Of a stretch of DNA of 64,000 nt, positions 8,361 through 17,244 are shown piece by piece. A program made the translations under genes and the position numbers. Origin of the DNA: Chloroflexota bacterium (GTDB taxonomy: Bacteria; Chloroflexota; UBA6077; JACCZL01). The stretch covers positions 186,001 to 250,000 of the forward strand of contig JADLFM010000128.1 in the NCBI GenBank assembly GCA_020845495.1, read 5' to 3'. Within the stretch, counting starts at the first letter, position 1, and every line of letters begins with the position of its first letter. Under the pieces are notes generated by a model that was not told the DNA's origin, made no database searches, and saw nothing but the letters and a program-made list of their open reading frames with translations.

Positions 8361-9158
8361 TCAACTCATGACGATACCGCCGTCGACGGTCACAGACTGA
8401 CCGGTCATGTACCCGCCGTCCGGGCCAGCCAGGAAGGTAAAGACGCCGGCCACATCCTCGGGCGTTTCGGCCCGCCGCAGCGGGATCGGGGCGATCCGGT
8501 CGCGCCACACGGCGCCCTTCTCGCGGCCTTCCAGTTCGCCCCATTCGGCGTCGATCTGCTCCCACATCGGCGTGTCGACCGCGCCCGGGCAGACGCAGTT
8601 CACCGTGATGTCCGGCGCGAGTGCTGCTGCCGCCGACTGAGTGATCGAGATGACCGCCGCTTTGCTCGCTGCATAGGCCACGAACATCGGCCGCCCGCCG
8701 GGCTTGCCGGCGATCGAGGCCGTGTTGACGATCCGGCCGCGTAGACCGTCCGCGCCCGGCGACTGCTCCCGCATCTGGCGGGCAACGGCTTGAAGGACGA
8801 AGAACACCGCCCGAGCGTTGACCGCCATGATCGTGTCCCAGTGCTCCTCGGTAACGTCGAGCAGACGTTCCACGCGGACGACCCCGGCGTTGTTGGCGAG
8901 GACGTCGATCCGGCCGAACGCAGACACTGTCCGCTCGACCATCGTGCGGACCTGGTCGCTGCGCGTCACGTCAACGGCGATGGCACGCGCTCGTCCACCG
9001 GCCGCTGCGATCTCGGCCGCCACGGCTTGCGCGCCTTCATCGTTCCGATCCGCTACGGCAATCGCGGCGCCCTCTTGAGCGAACCGCAGGGCGATAGCCC
9101 GCCCGATCCCGCGCGCCCCACCGGTGACCAGCGCTGTCTTGCCCTCCAACGTGCCCAT
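8361..9158 (-). CDS. Short-chain dehydrogenase/reductase (classical SDR)
   Basis: 265 residues from ATG 9158, which follows GGGAGGAACTG on the minus strand; an upstream in-frame start would add 15 residues before the Rossmann fold. Classical SDR motifs: TGGARGIG (cofactor), an Asp after the second strand in VADRND suggesting NAD(H) preference, NNAG, the catalytic Ser in NTASIAG, YAASK, and PGAVDTPMW. The profile resembles acetoin/butanediol, sorbitol or glucose dehydrogenases. The exact substrate is open. Confidence 0.85.
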   Translation of the reverse strand: MGTLEGKTALVTGGARGIGRAIALRFAQEGAAIAVADRNDEGAQAVAAEIAAAGGRARAIAVDVTRSDQVRTMVERTVSAFGRIDVLANNAGVVRVERLLDVTEEHWDTIMAVNARAVFFVLQAVARQMREQSPGADGLRGRIVNTASIAGKPGGRPMFVAYAASKAAVISITQSAAAALAPDITVNCVCPGAVDTPMWEQIDAEWGELEGREKGAVWRDRIAPIPLRRAETPEDVAGVFTFLAGPDGGYMTGQSVTVDGGIVMS

Positions 9159-9349
9159 CAGTTCCTCCCATGGCGCCACGATGCCCACGCCTACACTTCC
9201 CACAGTCTAGACGCCCAGTGCATCGCCGTGTGGAAGGCGCTTCCCGACCAAACGGTAAGGGTGGATCACGGGGATGTTCCGGCCTGATGTGACGGCGGTC
9301 CGAGCTTCCTGCCCGATGGGTGGGTCGGTAGCCGTTCGGCGGTCCCACC

Positions 9350-9460
9350 AGACGCACTCGACGCGCGTCAGGGCCGTTCGTTGTGAGCTACGGCCTGATC
9401 CTGGTCCCGACCGTCCGTGTCGAGACGCACTCGACGCGCGTCAGGGCCGTTCGTTGTGAG
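9350..9460. repeat. 38-bp perfect direct repeat, two copies
   Basis: The same 38 bp occurs at 9350-9387 and 9423-9460 (period 73 bp). It starts AGACGCACTCGACG and ends CGTTCGTTGTGAG. The second copy contains the 3' end and stop codon of the CNNM/CorC gene on the minus strand; the first lies just beyond that stop and would re-create the terminal codons HNERP-stop. The intervening sequence is unrelated. It contains the palindrome ACGCGCGT. Confidence 0.85.
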
Positions 9461-10790
9461 TGTCGGTGCCGGCCTCGACGGGGGCGCGGGGAAACAGACG
9501 CAGGCGGGTGATGCGCACGCCCTCGACCGCCTCGACGACGATCTTGTGGCCGTCCACCTCAACCTTGTCGCCGGCCTGGGCCAGCCGCCCGAGCTTCTCG
9601 ACCACCAGCCCACCGATGGTGTCAACCTCGCCCGTCTCGTCCAACTTCACCTCGAATTCGTCGGCGAACTCGTCCAGGCGCATCGTGGGCGCGACGATCA
9701 CGGTACCGTCAGGCTGCGGCTCAGTGCTGGGAGTCTGGGCATGGAACTCGTCCGGCACGTCCCCGACGATCTCCTCGACGAGGTCGTCGATGGTCACCAG
9801 GCCTGCCGTACCGCCGTACTCGTCGATGACGACAGCCAGCGTGGTGTGGGCACGCCGGAAGTCGGCCAGCAGGCGCCCGGCCGGCATCGTCTCCGGGACG
9901 AACAGCGGCGGGCGCATCGCGGCGCGCAAGTTGAAGCTGGTGCGTGCGCCCCGTGCCGCCCGCAACAAGTCCTTGACGTGAATGACCCCGACGATATTGT
10001 CGAGCGTCTCCTCGTAGACCGGGAAACGGGAGTGCGGGCTGTTCTCCCCAAGCGTCAGCAGTGTATCCAGGTCGACGTTGATCGGTACGGCCGCGATGTC
10101 CCGCCGCTGGACCATGATCTGATACAGGGCCAGATCGGCGAAGTCGAAGACGTTGCTGAGCAGGTCACGCTCGGTATCTTCGAGCGCGCCAGCCCGGTGG
10201 CTCGTCTGCACCATCAACTCCAACTCCTCGGCCGTCACCGCGGCATCGTGCTCGGTGCCTGGCCTGATGCGTAGCAGCCGGAGCGCGGCGCTCGTGGCGA
10301 TGGTGAACAGCGCGATGAACGGCCGGAAGACGCGGAAGAACGCCTCAGTTGGTCCAACGGTGACGATGGCAGCCCGCTCGGGATACTGGAGCGAGACCAT
10401 CTTCGGCACCTGTTCGCCGAGCACGATGTGAAACATCGTGATGATCGCGAAGGAGAGCACGACCGAGATGGTTGTTGGCACTGCCCCGTGGAGGTTGGCT
10501 GGCAGCGCTTCAAAGAGCGGGTCGATGATGGCGGCGATGGTCGATTCCCCGATCCAGCCGAGTGCCAGCGACGCCATCGTGATACCAAGCTGCGCGGCCG
10601 AGATGAACCGGTTCGGATCGTCTTTGGCGCGCAGGAGCATCCTGCCGAGGGAGTGGCCCTCCTCGACCATCTGCTCGATGCGGCTGCGGCGCAGGCTGAC
10701 CAGCGCGAATTCGGCCGCGACGAAGAACGCGTTCAGGAAGACCAGGAGACCGACGGCTGCAAGTCGGATCGCGACGTCTGTGGGGCTCGT
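9441..10790 (-). CDS. CNNM/HlyC-CorC family membrane protein with DUF21, CBS pair and CorC domain
   Basis: 449 residues if translation begins at ACG 10790; 409 if at the first ATG (10670). The DUF21 domain clearly starts upstream of that ATG: the frame encodes IRLAAVGLLVFLNAFFVAAEFALVS, the conserved first helix. A TAA stop closes the frame at about 10802 and no ATG, GTG or TTG lies between. GGAGG followed by 5 nt and ACG is the only position with a proper ribosome-binding site. Next come three further membrane helices, a CBS pair (PHSRFPVYEE, NIVGVIHVKDLL) and the CorC domain (DEYGGTAGLVTIDDLVEEIVGDV). CNNM/CorC proteins are membrane transporters or regulators of Mg2+ and other divalent cations. 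A rare start or a point mutation or sequencing error in ATG is possible. Confidence 0.85.
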   Translation of the reverse strand, partial: TSPTDVAIRLAAVGLLVFLNAFFVAAEFALVSLRRSRIEQMVEEGHSLGRMLLRAKDDPNRFISAAQLGITMASLALGWIGESTIAAIIDPLFEALPANLHGAVPTTISVVLSFAIITMFHIVLGEQVPKMVSLQYPERAAIVTVGPTEAFFRVFRPFIALFTIATSAALRLLRIRPGTEHDAAVTAEELELMVQTSHRAGALEDTERDLLSNVFDFADLALYQIMVQRRDIAAVPINVDLDTLLTLGENSPHSRFPVYEETLDNIVGVIHVKDLLRAARGARTSFNLRAAMRPPLFVPETMPAGRLLADFRRAHTTLAVVIDEYGGTAGLVTIDDLVEEIVGDVPDEFHAQTPSTEPQPDGTVIVAPTMRLDEFADEFEVKLDETGEVDTIGGLVVEKLGRLAQAGDKVEVDGHKIVVEAVEGVRITRLRLFPRAPVEAGTDTHNERP

Positions 10791-10899
10791 AGCGCCCTCC
10801 GTGCACCCTTATGCTCTACGAGCATGGTACATGCCGATCGTGAGGTGGTGAGTCGGCCGGCGGCTGCGCTAGAGTGCGATTGAAGCTAGACGGTCAGCG

Positions 10900-13239
10900 A
10901 TGGGAGCCAGCAACGTGATCGACCGCGATGCCGCCCTCGAATATCACCATCTCGGCGGCCGGCCCGGCAAGATCCAGGTCGTCCCGACCAAGCCTACCCT
11001 CACCCAGCGAGATCTCTCGCTGGCCTACACGCCCGGCGTCGCCCAGGCCGTGCTGGAGATCGCGCGCGATCCGTCGACCGCGTTCGACTACACCGCGCGC
11101 GGCAACCTCGTCGCGGTCATTACCAACGGCACGGCCATTCTCGGCCTGGGCAACCGCGGTCCGCTGGCGGCCAAGCCGGTCATGGAGGGCAAAGCACTCC
11201 TGTTCAAGCGCTTCGCCGACATCGACGTGTTCGACCTGGAAGTTGACGCGCACACCGTCGACGAGATGGTTGCATTGGTGAAAGCGCTCGCCCCGACGTT
11301 CGGCGGGATCAACCTCGAAGACATCGCCGCGCCCGCGCGCTTCGAGATCGAAGAGCGCCTGCGCCACGACGTCGACATTCCGGTCTTCCACGACGATCAG
11401 CATGGCACCGCGATCATCAGCGGCGCCGCGCTCATCAACGCTCTGACGATTGTCGGGAAGCCCATCGACCAGGCGAAGGTCGTCGTCAGCGGGGCTGGCG
11501 CGGCCGGCATTGCGAGCGCCGAGTTGTACCTGGACCTCGGCGTGCGCCGCGAGCATCTCGTGCTCTGCGACTCGCGTGGCGTGATCTACAAGGGACGTCC
11601 CGAGGGTATGAACCGCTGGAAGGAGCGGCTCGCGTCGGAGACGCCGGCCCGCACCCAGTTGGAGGCGATGCGCGGTGCGGACGTCTTCCTCGGGGTCTCG
11701 GCCGCCGATACGGTCACCCCCGAGATGCTGGACGGTATGGGGGAGCGGCCAATCCTGTTGCTGCTCTCCAACCCCGATCCCGAGATTCGCTACGATCTGG
11801 CGGTCGAGACCCGCCCGGATGCCATCGTCGCGACTGGCCGCTCGGACTACCCGAACCAGGTCAACAACTCGATGGGCTTCCCGTACATCTTCCGAGGTGC
11901 TCTCGACGTGCGGGCGCGTGAGATCAATCAGCCGATGAAGCTGGCTGCCGCGCACGCCATCGCCGAGCTGGCACGCGAGGACGTGCCCGACATCGTCTTG
12001 AGTGCCTACGGCCTTGAGTCGCTCCGGTTCGGGCCGCACTACATCGTCCCGAAGCAGTTCGATCCGCGGGCACTCAGCCGGATCGCGCCGGCCGTCGCCC
12101 AGGCCGCGATGGAAACCGGCGTCGCACGGATCGCGGTCGATCTGGACGAGTACCGCGAGAGCCTGGATGCCCGGTTCGGCCGAGGCTTCCAGATCATGAA
12201 CCGGCTGATGCAGCGTGCCCGCACCGCGCCGAAGCGGATTGTCCTGCCGGAAGGCGAAGAGCCAAAGATTCTGCGCGCGGCCGTGCAGATCCAGGAGCAG
12301 GGAATCGGGCTTCCGATCCTGCTTGGCCGGCCGGAGGTCATCGCCGAGCGGGCCGCCAGTCTGGGCCTGAACCTCGTCCCGGAGGCGATCGACCCGGCCC
12401 GGTCGAATCGCCTGCCGGCCTACGCCGAGGAGTTGTTCCGCCTTCGTGCCCGCAAGGGCATGACCCTGGCGCGGGCGATGGGCCGGATGGTCAGGCCGAA
12501 CTACTTCGGGCTGATGATGGTGCAGCAGGGCGAGGCCGATGCATTTCTCTCCGGCCTGACCTACGAGTACGGCGCGGTGATCCGCCCGGCCCTTGAAGTC
12601 GTCGGAACCCGGCTCGGCGTGCAGCGGGTCTGCGGCGTCTATATCCTGCTGGCCCAGGAGATCCCCGGTAGTAGCCTCCAGTTGCGCCCGTATTTCCTCA
12701 CCGACGCGACAGTGAACATCAGCCCAACGGCCGAGGATCTGGCCGAATCCGCCATTCAGGTGGCTGAGCTTGCCCGCGAGTTCGACGTCGAGCCCCGCAT
12801 CGCCATGCTCTCCTTCTCGAACTTTGGGAGCACCCGGCACCCCCAGTCCGAGAAGATGCGGCGCGCCGTCGAGATCGTCCGCGAGCGGCGCCCCGATCTG
12901 GCAGTGGACGGCGAGATGCAGGCCGACACGGCGGTCGTTCCGGAGTTGATCGAGCAGCGCTACCCGTTCAGTCGGGTGCGCGATGCCAATGTCCTGGTCT
13001 TCCCGAGCCTGGAAGCGGCCAACGTCACCTACAAACTGCTCCAGCGGCTCGGCGGCGCCGAGGTGATCGGGCCGGTGCTGCTCGGGATGGGCAAGGCCGT
13101 CCACGTCCTCCAGGCCGGCGACGAAGTGAAGAACATCGTCCGTATGGCGGCAATGGCGGTGCTCGACGCCCAGCTTAGGGAAGCTTCGGGTCAGCCGGGC
13201 CGTTCGGGTGTGGAGGAGGGAGCGATGGCGGGGACGTAG
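10900..13239 (+). CDS. maeB: NADP-type malic enzyme fused to phosphotransacetylase-like domain
   Basis: 779 residues in three parts. A malic N-terminal domain includes LAYTPGVA and the metal-binding [10 protein letters not shown] Rossmann domain has [15 protein letters not shown]-terminal phosphate acetyl/butyryl-transferase-like domain begins near residue 430 ([17 protein letters not shown] through [12 protein letters not shown]). This is the MaeB architecture, which oxidatively decarboxylates malate to pyruvate; in characterised MaeB proteins the C-terminal domain is usually regulatory (acetyl-CoA sensing) rather than a working transacetylase. The length matches the family (about 760 residues). 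Transcribed divergently from the CNNM gene. Confidence 0.9.
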   Translation: MGASNVIDRDAALEYHHLGGRPGKIQVVPTKPTLTQRDLSLAYTPGVAQAVLEIARDPSTAFDYTARGNLVAVITNGTAILGLGNRGPLAAKPVMEGKALLFKRFADIDVFDLEVDAHTVDEMVALVKALAPTFGGINLEDIAAPARFEIEERLRHDVDIPVFHDDQHGTAIISGAALINALTIVGKPIDQAKVVVSGAGAAGIASAELYLDLGVRREHLVLCDSRGVIYKGRPEGMNRWKERLASETPARTQLEAMRGADVFLGVSAADTVTPEMLDGMGERPILLLLSNPDPEIRYDLAVETRPDAIVATGRSDYPNQVNNSMGFPYIFRGALDVRAREINQPMKLAAAHAIAELAREDVPDIVLSAYGLESLRFGPHYIVPKQFDPRALSRIAPAVAQAAMETGVARIAVDLDEYRESLDARFGRGFQIMNRLMQRARTAPKRIVLPEGEEPKILRAAVQIQEQGIGLPILLGRPEVIAERAASLGLNLVPEAIDPARSNRLPAYAEELFRLRARKGMTLARAMGRMVRPNYFGLMMVQQGEADAFLSGLTYEYGAVIRPALEVVGTRLGVQRVCGVYILLAQEIPGSSLQLRPYFLTDATVNISPTAEDLAESAIQVAELAREFDVEPRIAMLSFSNFGSTRHPQSEKMRRAVEIVRERRPDLAVDGEMQADTAVVPELIEQRYPFSRVRDANVLVFPSLEAANVTYKLLQRLGGAEVIGPVLLGMGKAVHVLQAGDEVKNIVRMAAMAVLDAQLREASGQPGRSGVEEGAMAGT

Positions 13240-13407
13240 GCCCCCGCTTGCCTCGCGGCGCGTACTCCCGGGCCGGATGCCAGCAGGGACCGACGTTGCC
13301 TGCCGGCCGCACCGTGGTTCGGTCGGTAAATGGGGCTCTGCGCCTGAAGTCCATGGCGAGGACGCGGCGTCCCCTCAACAACCCATCACGTCGAGCGGCG
13401 TAGCCGA

Positions 13408-14697
13408 TCAGGTCGTGGGGTGACTGGCGCCTGCTCCCTGCAACTGGCGATGGAGGTCGCGGAGCGCTGCCTGACGGGCAGCCGCCTTTGCTTCAGCGTC
13501 GGCCAGCCGCCGCTTGAGGATGCCCAGGCTCGTCAGTCGCGCGGCGCTTTCTTGCTGCGTGGCCGCCAGCCGCTCTTGAAGCACCTGAAGGCTCATCCGG
13601 CGCGCTTCGCTCTCCTCCTGCGCGGCCACGAGCCGCGCTTCGATCGTGCGCGTCTTCGCTTCAGCCTCGATCAGGCGCTGCTGAAGCACGCCCAGGCTCA
13701 CCAGCCGCGCTTCGCTCTCAGCGGCGATGCCGATGAATTGCGCCTCGGCCGCCTCGAGTGTGTTGGCATGCTCGTTGGTCAGCGCCGCGAGCAGTCCGGC
13801 CAGGACGCCCGGCACCGCGCCCACCGTCGCTTCCCGGGCGCGAGTCTCGTACGTGAGGCTCGCCTCTGAGAGCGAACGCTCGATGCTGGCGCGCACCGCC
13901 ATGGGCAGGTATCGCTGCCACGCCCGCACCTCGTCCCAGCGTCCCATACGGACGTCGTAGCCCGAACTGACCGAGAGCGCGTGTGCAAGCTGAAACGCGG
14001 AGCCGCGCCAGCCAACGGCAGTCGCGATCGCGAGTCGCGTGCCGAGCCGGGTGTCGTCGTCGCCTCCGAGACGCGCCCCGACCACCCGCTCGAAGGGAGC
14101 CCAGAGGGTGTGTGGGTGATTGCGCCAGGTATCGAAGCGGGCGAGTTGGGCGATCAGACCGTCGCTGTGGCCCTGGCCCTGGCCGTGGCCCTGGCCGTGG
14201 ATCAGGGCGTCAAGGGCCGGCGACAGATCGCGGGCAAATGGCGCGCCATTCTCGGTGGTAGCAGACCGGCCGGCGGCACGCAGGGGGGCGCCAGGCGCGC
14301 GGTTGGCTGGCGTGTGGCTGGCTAACGTGTGGCTGGCTAGCGTGTGGCTGGCTAGCGTGTGGCTGGCTAGCGTGTGGCTGGCTAGCTGGCAGGCGGCGTC
14401 GCGTGGGTCGCGCTCCACGACGACGATCTTGACACCCTGCGCCGCGAGCACGTCCATCAGCGCATCATCGCCAGGTGGGCTGGACGGGTCAGCGTACAGG
14501 CTCACCCGTCCGCTGTGTGCTACGGCGCCGACCATATCGGTGGGGCTTTTCGGCGCTGTCACGGTCTGTAGCGAGTAGCCGAGGGCTCGCCAGAAGGGCT
14601 CGAGTGGCCAGGTCGGTACGCCGGGAAGTGCGACGACGAGCACCGGCGGGCGAAGGACAGCGACGGTCGGCGAGCGCTCGCCAGACGCGGTCGTCAC
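13408..14697 (-). CDS. Sulfotransferase-like protein with C-terminal coiled coil and LASHT repeats
   Basis: 429 residues. The N-terminal half resembles a P-loop sulfotransferase in spacing (VLVVALPGVPTWPLEPFWRALG, later VVVERDPRDAACQ, similar to the 3'-phosphate-binding RDPRDA motif), but the 5' PAPS loop is not a recognisable PKSGTT. About residues 109-128 are four-plus LASHT repeats encoded by a 15-bp tandem repeat, followed by a GHGQ-rich stretch from a 6-bp repeat. The last 130 residues are a long Glu/Ala/Arg coiled coil with heptad copies (SLGVLQQRLIEAEAK, SLQVLQERLAATQQE, SLGILKRRLADAEAK). It is adjacent to and co-directional with a more normal sulfotransferase. Function unknown; a sulfotransferase-derived scaffold or surface-polymer enzyme is possible. 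Confidence 0.6.
   Translation of the reverse strand: MTTASGERSPTVAVLRPPVLVVALPGVPTWPLEPFWRALGYSLQTVTAPKSPTDMVGAVAHSGRVSLYADPSSPPGDDALMDVLAAQGVKIVVVERDPRDAACQLASHTLASHTLASHTLASHTLASHTPANRAPGAPLRAAGRSATTENGAPFARDLSPALDALIHGQGHGQGQGHSDGLIAQLARFDTWRNHPHTLWAPFERVVGARLGGDDDTRLGTRLAIATAVGWRGSAFQLAHALSVSSGYDVRMGRWDEVRAWQRYLPMAVRASIERSLSEASLTYETRAREATVGAVPGVLAGLLAALTNEHANTLEAAEAQFIGIAAESEARLVSLGVLQQRLIEAEAKTRTIEARLVAAQEESEARRMSLQVLQERLAATQQESAARLTSLGILKRRLADAEAKAAARQAALRDLHRQLQGAGASHPTT
14311..14385. repeat. 15-bp tandem repeat, 5 copies, in coding sequence
   Basis: Unit CGTGTGGCTGGCTAG repeated at 14311, 14326, 14341, 14356 and 14371; the first copy has one change. On the minus strand it encodes repeated LASHT in the sulfotransferase-like gene. 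Because the unit length is a multiple of three, copy-number change would keep the frame. Confidence 0.9.
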
Positions 14698-14734
14698 GTG
14701 CGGCTTTCTACATGGTGCCGCGGATCGCTTGTCG

Positions 14735-15514
14735 TCACGTGCGTCCGCCTGCGTGATTCAGCAGCCGGAATGCTGCCAGGTCGCGCGTGAACGCCGTGCC
14801 GGCCGCCGCCGTCGCCTGGTCGAGACGTCGGCGCGCGTAGGCGTAGAGTTCCCGATCCATCCGGTTGTACGTTTCGATCAGGGCGACCGTCGACGGATCG
14901 AGGATCGCCTTCTTTGGGGCTGCTGAGACGTTGCTCGCTCGGTACAACGGCATCTGCCAGCCGTAGCGTCGCCACGCCAGCACGAGAAACTCGTCGAAAC
15001 GGTCGGTCGTCCCGACCAGATCGAGCGTCTCATCGACGAGGTGAACCGCCCGCGCGAGACGCTCTGAGTCGTAGACGCCACGTGGCAGACGGTCGGCCGT
15101 GACGGCGCCGGTCAGCATTCGCAGTTGACCGTTGTTGAACTGGAGCATCGGGTAGTCCGGGTGGGTGAGACAGTCGGCGAGCGTCCAGCCGTCGCGAGTG
15201 ATCCGTTCGTGCAAGCGGTGGCTCGGTTGCTCGGCGATGAACTGGTAGAGCGACGCGACACGCTCGACCGGGTCTCGGAGAATGGTGACGTAGCGGGACG
15301 GGCCGGGCACCCAGGAATGCAGCCCCACGCTCATGTGACCCGATATCGCCGCGTACCGCTGCCGCCTCTCCGCCGTCAGCCGCACGAACGGATCGTCGCC
15401 CGCCGTCACGAAGCCGTGCTCGATCGCGAGCCCATCGTGGACCTTGTACAGAGCGTCTGCGCCATACTCGCGCGACAGGATGCCGTTGAACGTTGTGCCG
15501 GCCGTGCGTGGCAA
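14735..15514 (-). CDS. Sulfotransferase family protein, 5' end unclear
   Basis: 259 residues from a TTG at 15514. The first residues (PRTAGTTF) match the PAPS 5'-phosphosulfate loop (HxPKTGGTT), and ILRDPVERVASLYQF is the 3'-phosphate motif, so this is a heparan/chondroitin-type sulfotransferase fold acting on carbohydrates or other hydroxyls. The frame remains open upstream to about 15709 and encodes the expected first strand just before the TTG (PAPVLLFVHLPRTAG), yet no ATG, GTG or TTG lies in that extension. The true start is therefore either non-canonical or lost by mutation, frameshift or sequencing error. TTG 15514 has no ribosome-binding site and would remove the core beta strand. Confidence 0.72.
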   Translation of the reverse strand: MPRTAGTTFNGILSREYGADALYKVHDGLAIEHGFVTAGDDPFVRLTAERRQRYAAISGHMSVGLHSWVPGPSRYVTILRDPVERVASLYQFIAEQPSHRLHERITRDGWTLADCLTHPDYPMLQFNNGQLRMLTGAVTADRLPRGVYDSERLARAVHLVDETLDLVGTTDRFDEFLVLAWRRYGWQMPLYRASNVSAAPKKAILDPSTVALIETYNRMDRELYAYARRRLDQATAAAGTAFTRDLAAFRLLNHAGGRT

Positions 15515-15852
15515 ATGGACGAATAGCAGGACCGGCGCCGGTAGTGGCTGAAGCTCGCCCCGGGTGAGGTGCGCGAGCGTATCATGTTCAACGGTCCAGA
15601 TGATCTCGCTCCGTGGGGTCGTCGGCCGCGCGATGAACGGAGTCGTTCGTAACGCCTGTCGACGACGGGGTGAGGCCCGCGCAAGGATAGCGGAGGCCTG
15701 GCAACTCTGTCACTCAGAAATGTGGCCGTGTGACAGTGCTGGTCACTCAACCTCTTGCCTCGCGGCGTGCGCGGCCCTAGACTACGAACCAGCCGGTAGG
15801 TCGGATGTGATGGCCCCGCCGGTTACCCGCGTTGCGGGGAAGGGAGATGCCG
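15515..15852. other. Gap containing the open upstream frame of the sulfotransferase
   Basis: The part from 15515 to about 15709 is in frame with the minus-strand sulfotransferase and encodes plausible protein near the gene. The remainder to 15852 shows nothing beyond the AGGGAG ribosome-binding site (15841-15846) of the tautomerase. Confidence 0.5.
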
Positions 15853-16038
15853 ATGCCAGTCGTGACGATCCAGATGTACGAAGGGCGAACCGTCGAGCAG
15901 AAGCGCGAGCTCGTCGCCGCGATCACCGAGGCGGTCGTTCGCATCGCGAAGACCACGCCGGAAGCAACCGAGATCATCATTCACGACGTCCCACGCCACA
16001 ACTGGGCGATGGCCGGCAAACTCGCCTCGGACAGCTAA
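15853..16038 (+). CDS. 4-oxalocrotonate tautomerase family enzyme
   Basis: 61 residues, the standard 4-OT subunit length. The second ATG (15853) was chosen because AGGGAG lies 6 nt upstream and because this places the catalytic Pro directly after Met, as the mechanism requires; the ATG at 15847 would bury it. After Met removal: Pro1, Arg11 (MYEGR) and the aromatic position 50 (Trp) are conserved, but position 39, Arg in 4-OT, is Glu. Members keto-enol tautomerise small acids or act as dehalogenases or decarboxylases as hexamers. The changed residue 39 suggests a substrate other than 2-hydroxymuconate. Confidence 0.85.
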   Translation: MPVVTIQMYEGRTVEQKRELVAAITEAVVRIAKTTPEATEIIIHDVPRHNWAMAGKLASDS

Positions 16039-16188
16039 GCTTGTCGGACGGCGTCTGTGCGACGTCGTTCGCTCGCCCATCCTGGCCGGTGCCATCCGGT
16101 TTGAGTAAGGGTAGCGCGCCGCTATCCAGGTGCCTTCAGGGCGGGCAGCAGCGTGGCTGCCCGAGCCGAGAGGGTCAGATCAGGGCGA

Positions 16189-16341
16189 TCAGGTATGGGC
16201 GTCGCGGCGCGCGGCCGGCGTCGAGCGGCTGATGCGCTCGCGGAGTGAAGGCGCTGGCCGAGTGGCCCACAGGGCACAGGCCATGAACGCGGCGAGGAGC
16301 CCCAGGAAGCTCGAGAACAAGAGCGCAAGGTCCATCGGCAT
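16189..16341 (-). CDS. Possible 50-residue single-span membrane protein
   Basis: Minus-strand frame from ATG 16341 to TGA 16189: a short N-terminus, one strongly hydrophobic stretch (LALLFSSFLGLLAAFMACALW), then a basic Arg-rich tail. The positive-inside pattern and length fit small bacterial membrane proteins. GAGAGG lies about 11 nt upstream, a weak site. No family recognised. It could be chance in this GC-rich gap. Confidence 0.4.
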   Translation of the reverse strand: MPMDLALLFSSFLGLLAAFMACALWATRPAPSLRERISRSTPAARRDAHT

Positions 16342-16691
16342 TGTGATCCATGCCTCTCGCGAGGAGTACGCGTACTATCGTTTGGACAGGCGTCGGGGTG
16401 TTTGCACAAGCGCCGGGCCGCCGCCCTTCCGTCAATCGCAGAGCGTGTGCCAGCAGGTGGGACTTCGCCTGAGGTCGTCACGGGAGGCTTGCTGCACCCC
16501 GCGCTGGTGTGACGCTTGCTTAACGTTGATGTGCGCCCGCACGGAGACTGGTACCCACCCCTGCCCATTCTGGACGTGCGTGACCGGCAAGGGGCTCTCC
16601 GATGGACGTCGGGCCGGTTCACACAATCCTGGTATGCGCTTTGCGGTCCCTAGCAGCCAGGACGCGATGGAGCACCTGCGGAGGAACGACC
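16342..16691. other. Gap with no convincing gene
   Basis: Open frames here on both strands lack ribosome-binding sites and have a compositional bias typical of antisense frames. The 3' end carries the GGAGG (16680-16684) of the next gene. Confidence 0.4.
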
Positions 16692-17111
16692 TTGAATGAC
16701 GCGCAGCGAGCCCATGCCGAGCGGCTCGCCGAGCTTCTCCTCGAACAACTCGAGCTCCTCGACCTCACCGAGCACGAGGAAGCCTGCATCCTGACGGCAG
16801 TCGCTGGGGGGCTGATTCGCCGCACCGTGGAGTTGGGCGAGGTGATCGAGGCCGAAGCGCGCGAGCTCGGTGACCAGAGCGCACTCCAGATGGCGACCGC
16901 CATCCAGACTATCGGCCCCTCCGCCGAGCACTTGCTCGAGCGGCTCGCGAGCGATCCTCGCTTCGGCTTGCTGCCAGCGGGCGGGCCGTCCCATCCGGTC
17001 ATGCCGCCCTGGCACGAGCCAGATGATCCGCCCGTCACCGAGCATTGGGGGCCACGCGCACTCCGGGCGACTCCATCAGAGCGTCGGCCGTTCCGTAACG
17101 GTACACACTGA
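16692..17111 (+). CDS. Hypothetical protein, helical N-terminal half
   Basis: 139 residues from TTG 16692, chosen because GGAGG lies 7 nt upstream; the frame is open to 16602 without another signal. The N-terminal 80 residues look helical and Leu/Glu-rich (RLAELLLEQLELLDLTEHEE, IRRTVELGEVIEAEAREL). The C-terminal 50 residues are Pro/His/Arg-rich and probably disordered. No membrane segment. Family not recognised. Confidence 0.55.
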   Translation: MNDAQRAHAERLAELLLEQLELLDLTEHEEACILTAVAGGLIRRTVELGEVIEAEARELGDQSALQMATAIQTIGPSAEHLLERLASDPRFGLLPAGGPSHPVMPPWHEPDDPPVTEHWGPRALRATPSERRPFRNGTH

Positions 17112-17244
17112 CCGTCGTAGCTTTGGCCGCACCGACAGTCGGGCGAACCCGCGCTCGCCGGCGCGGCCCGGCTCCCCACTATGCGCGGCCGCCAGGGTCT
17201 CAGGATCTGACCGCACACCCGCTGGGTGGTATGGGGCTGCGCCG

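Noticed and set aside
10894..13104. 736-codon open frame antisense to the malic enzyme gene
   Set aside because: It is the mirror of GC-rich codon bias; composition is His/Asp/Arg/Gly-heavy with no domain, and the opposite strand encodes a clear MaeB.
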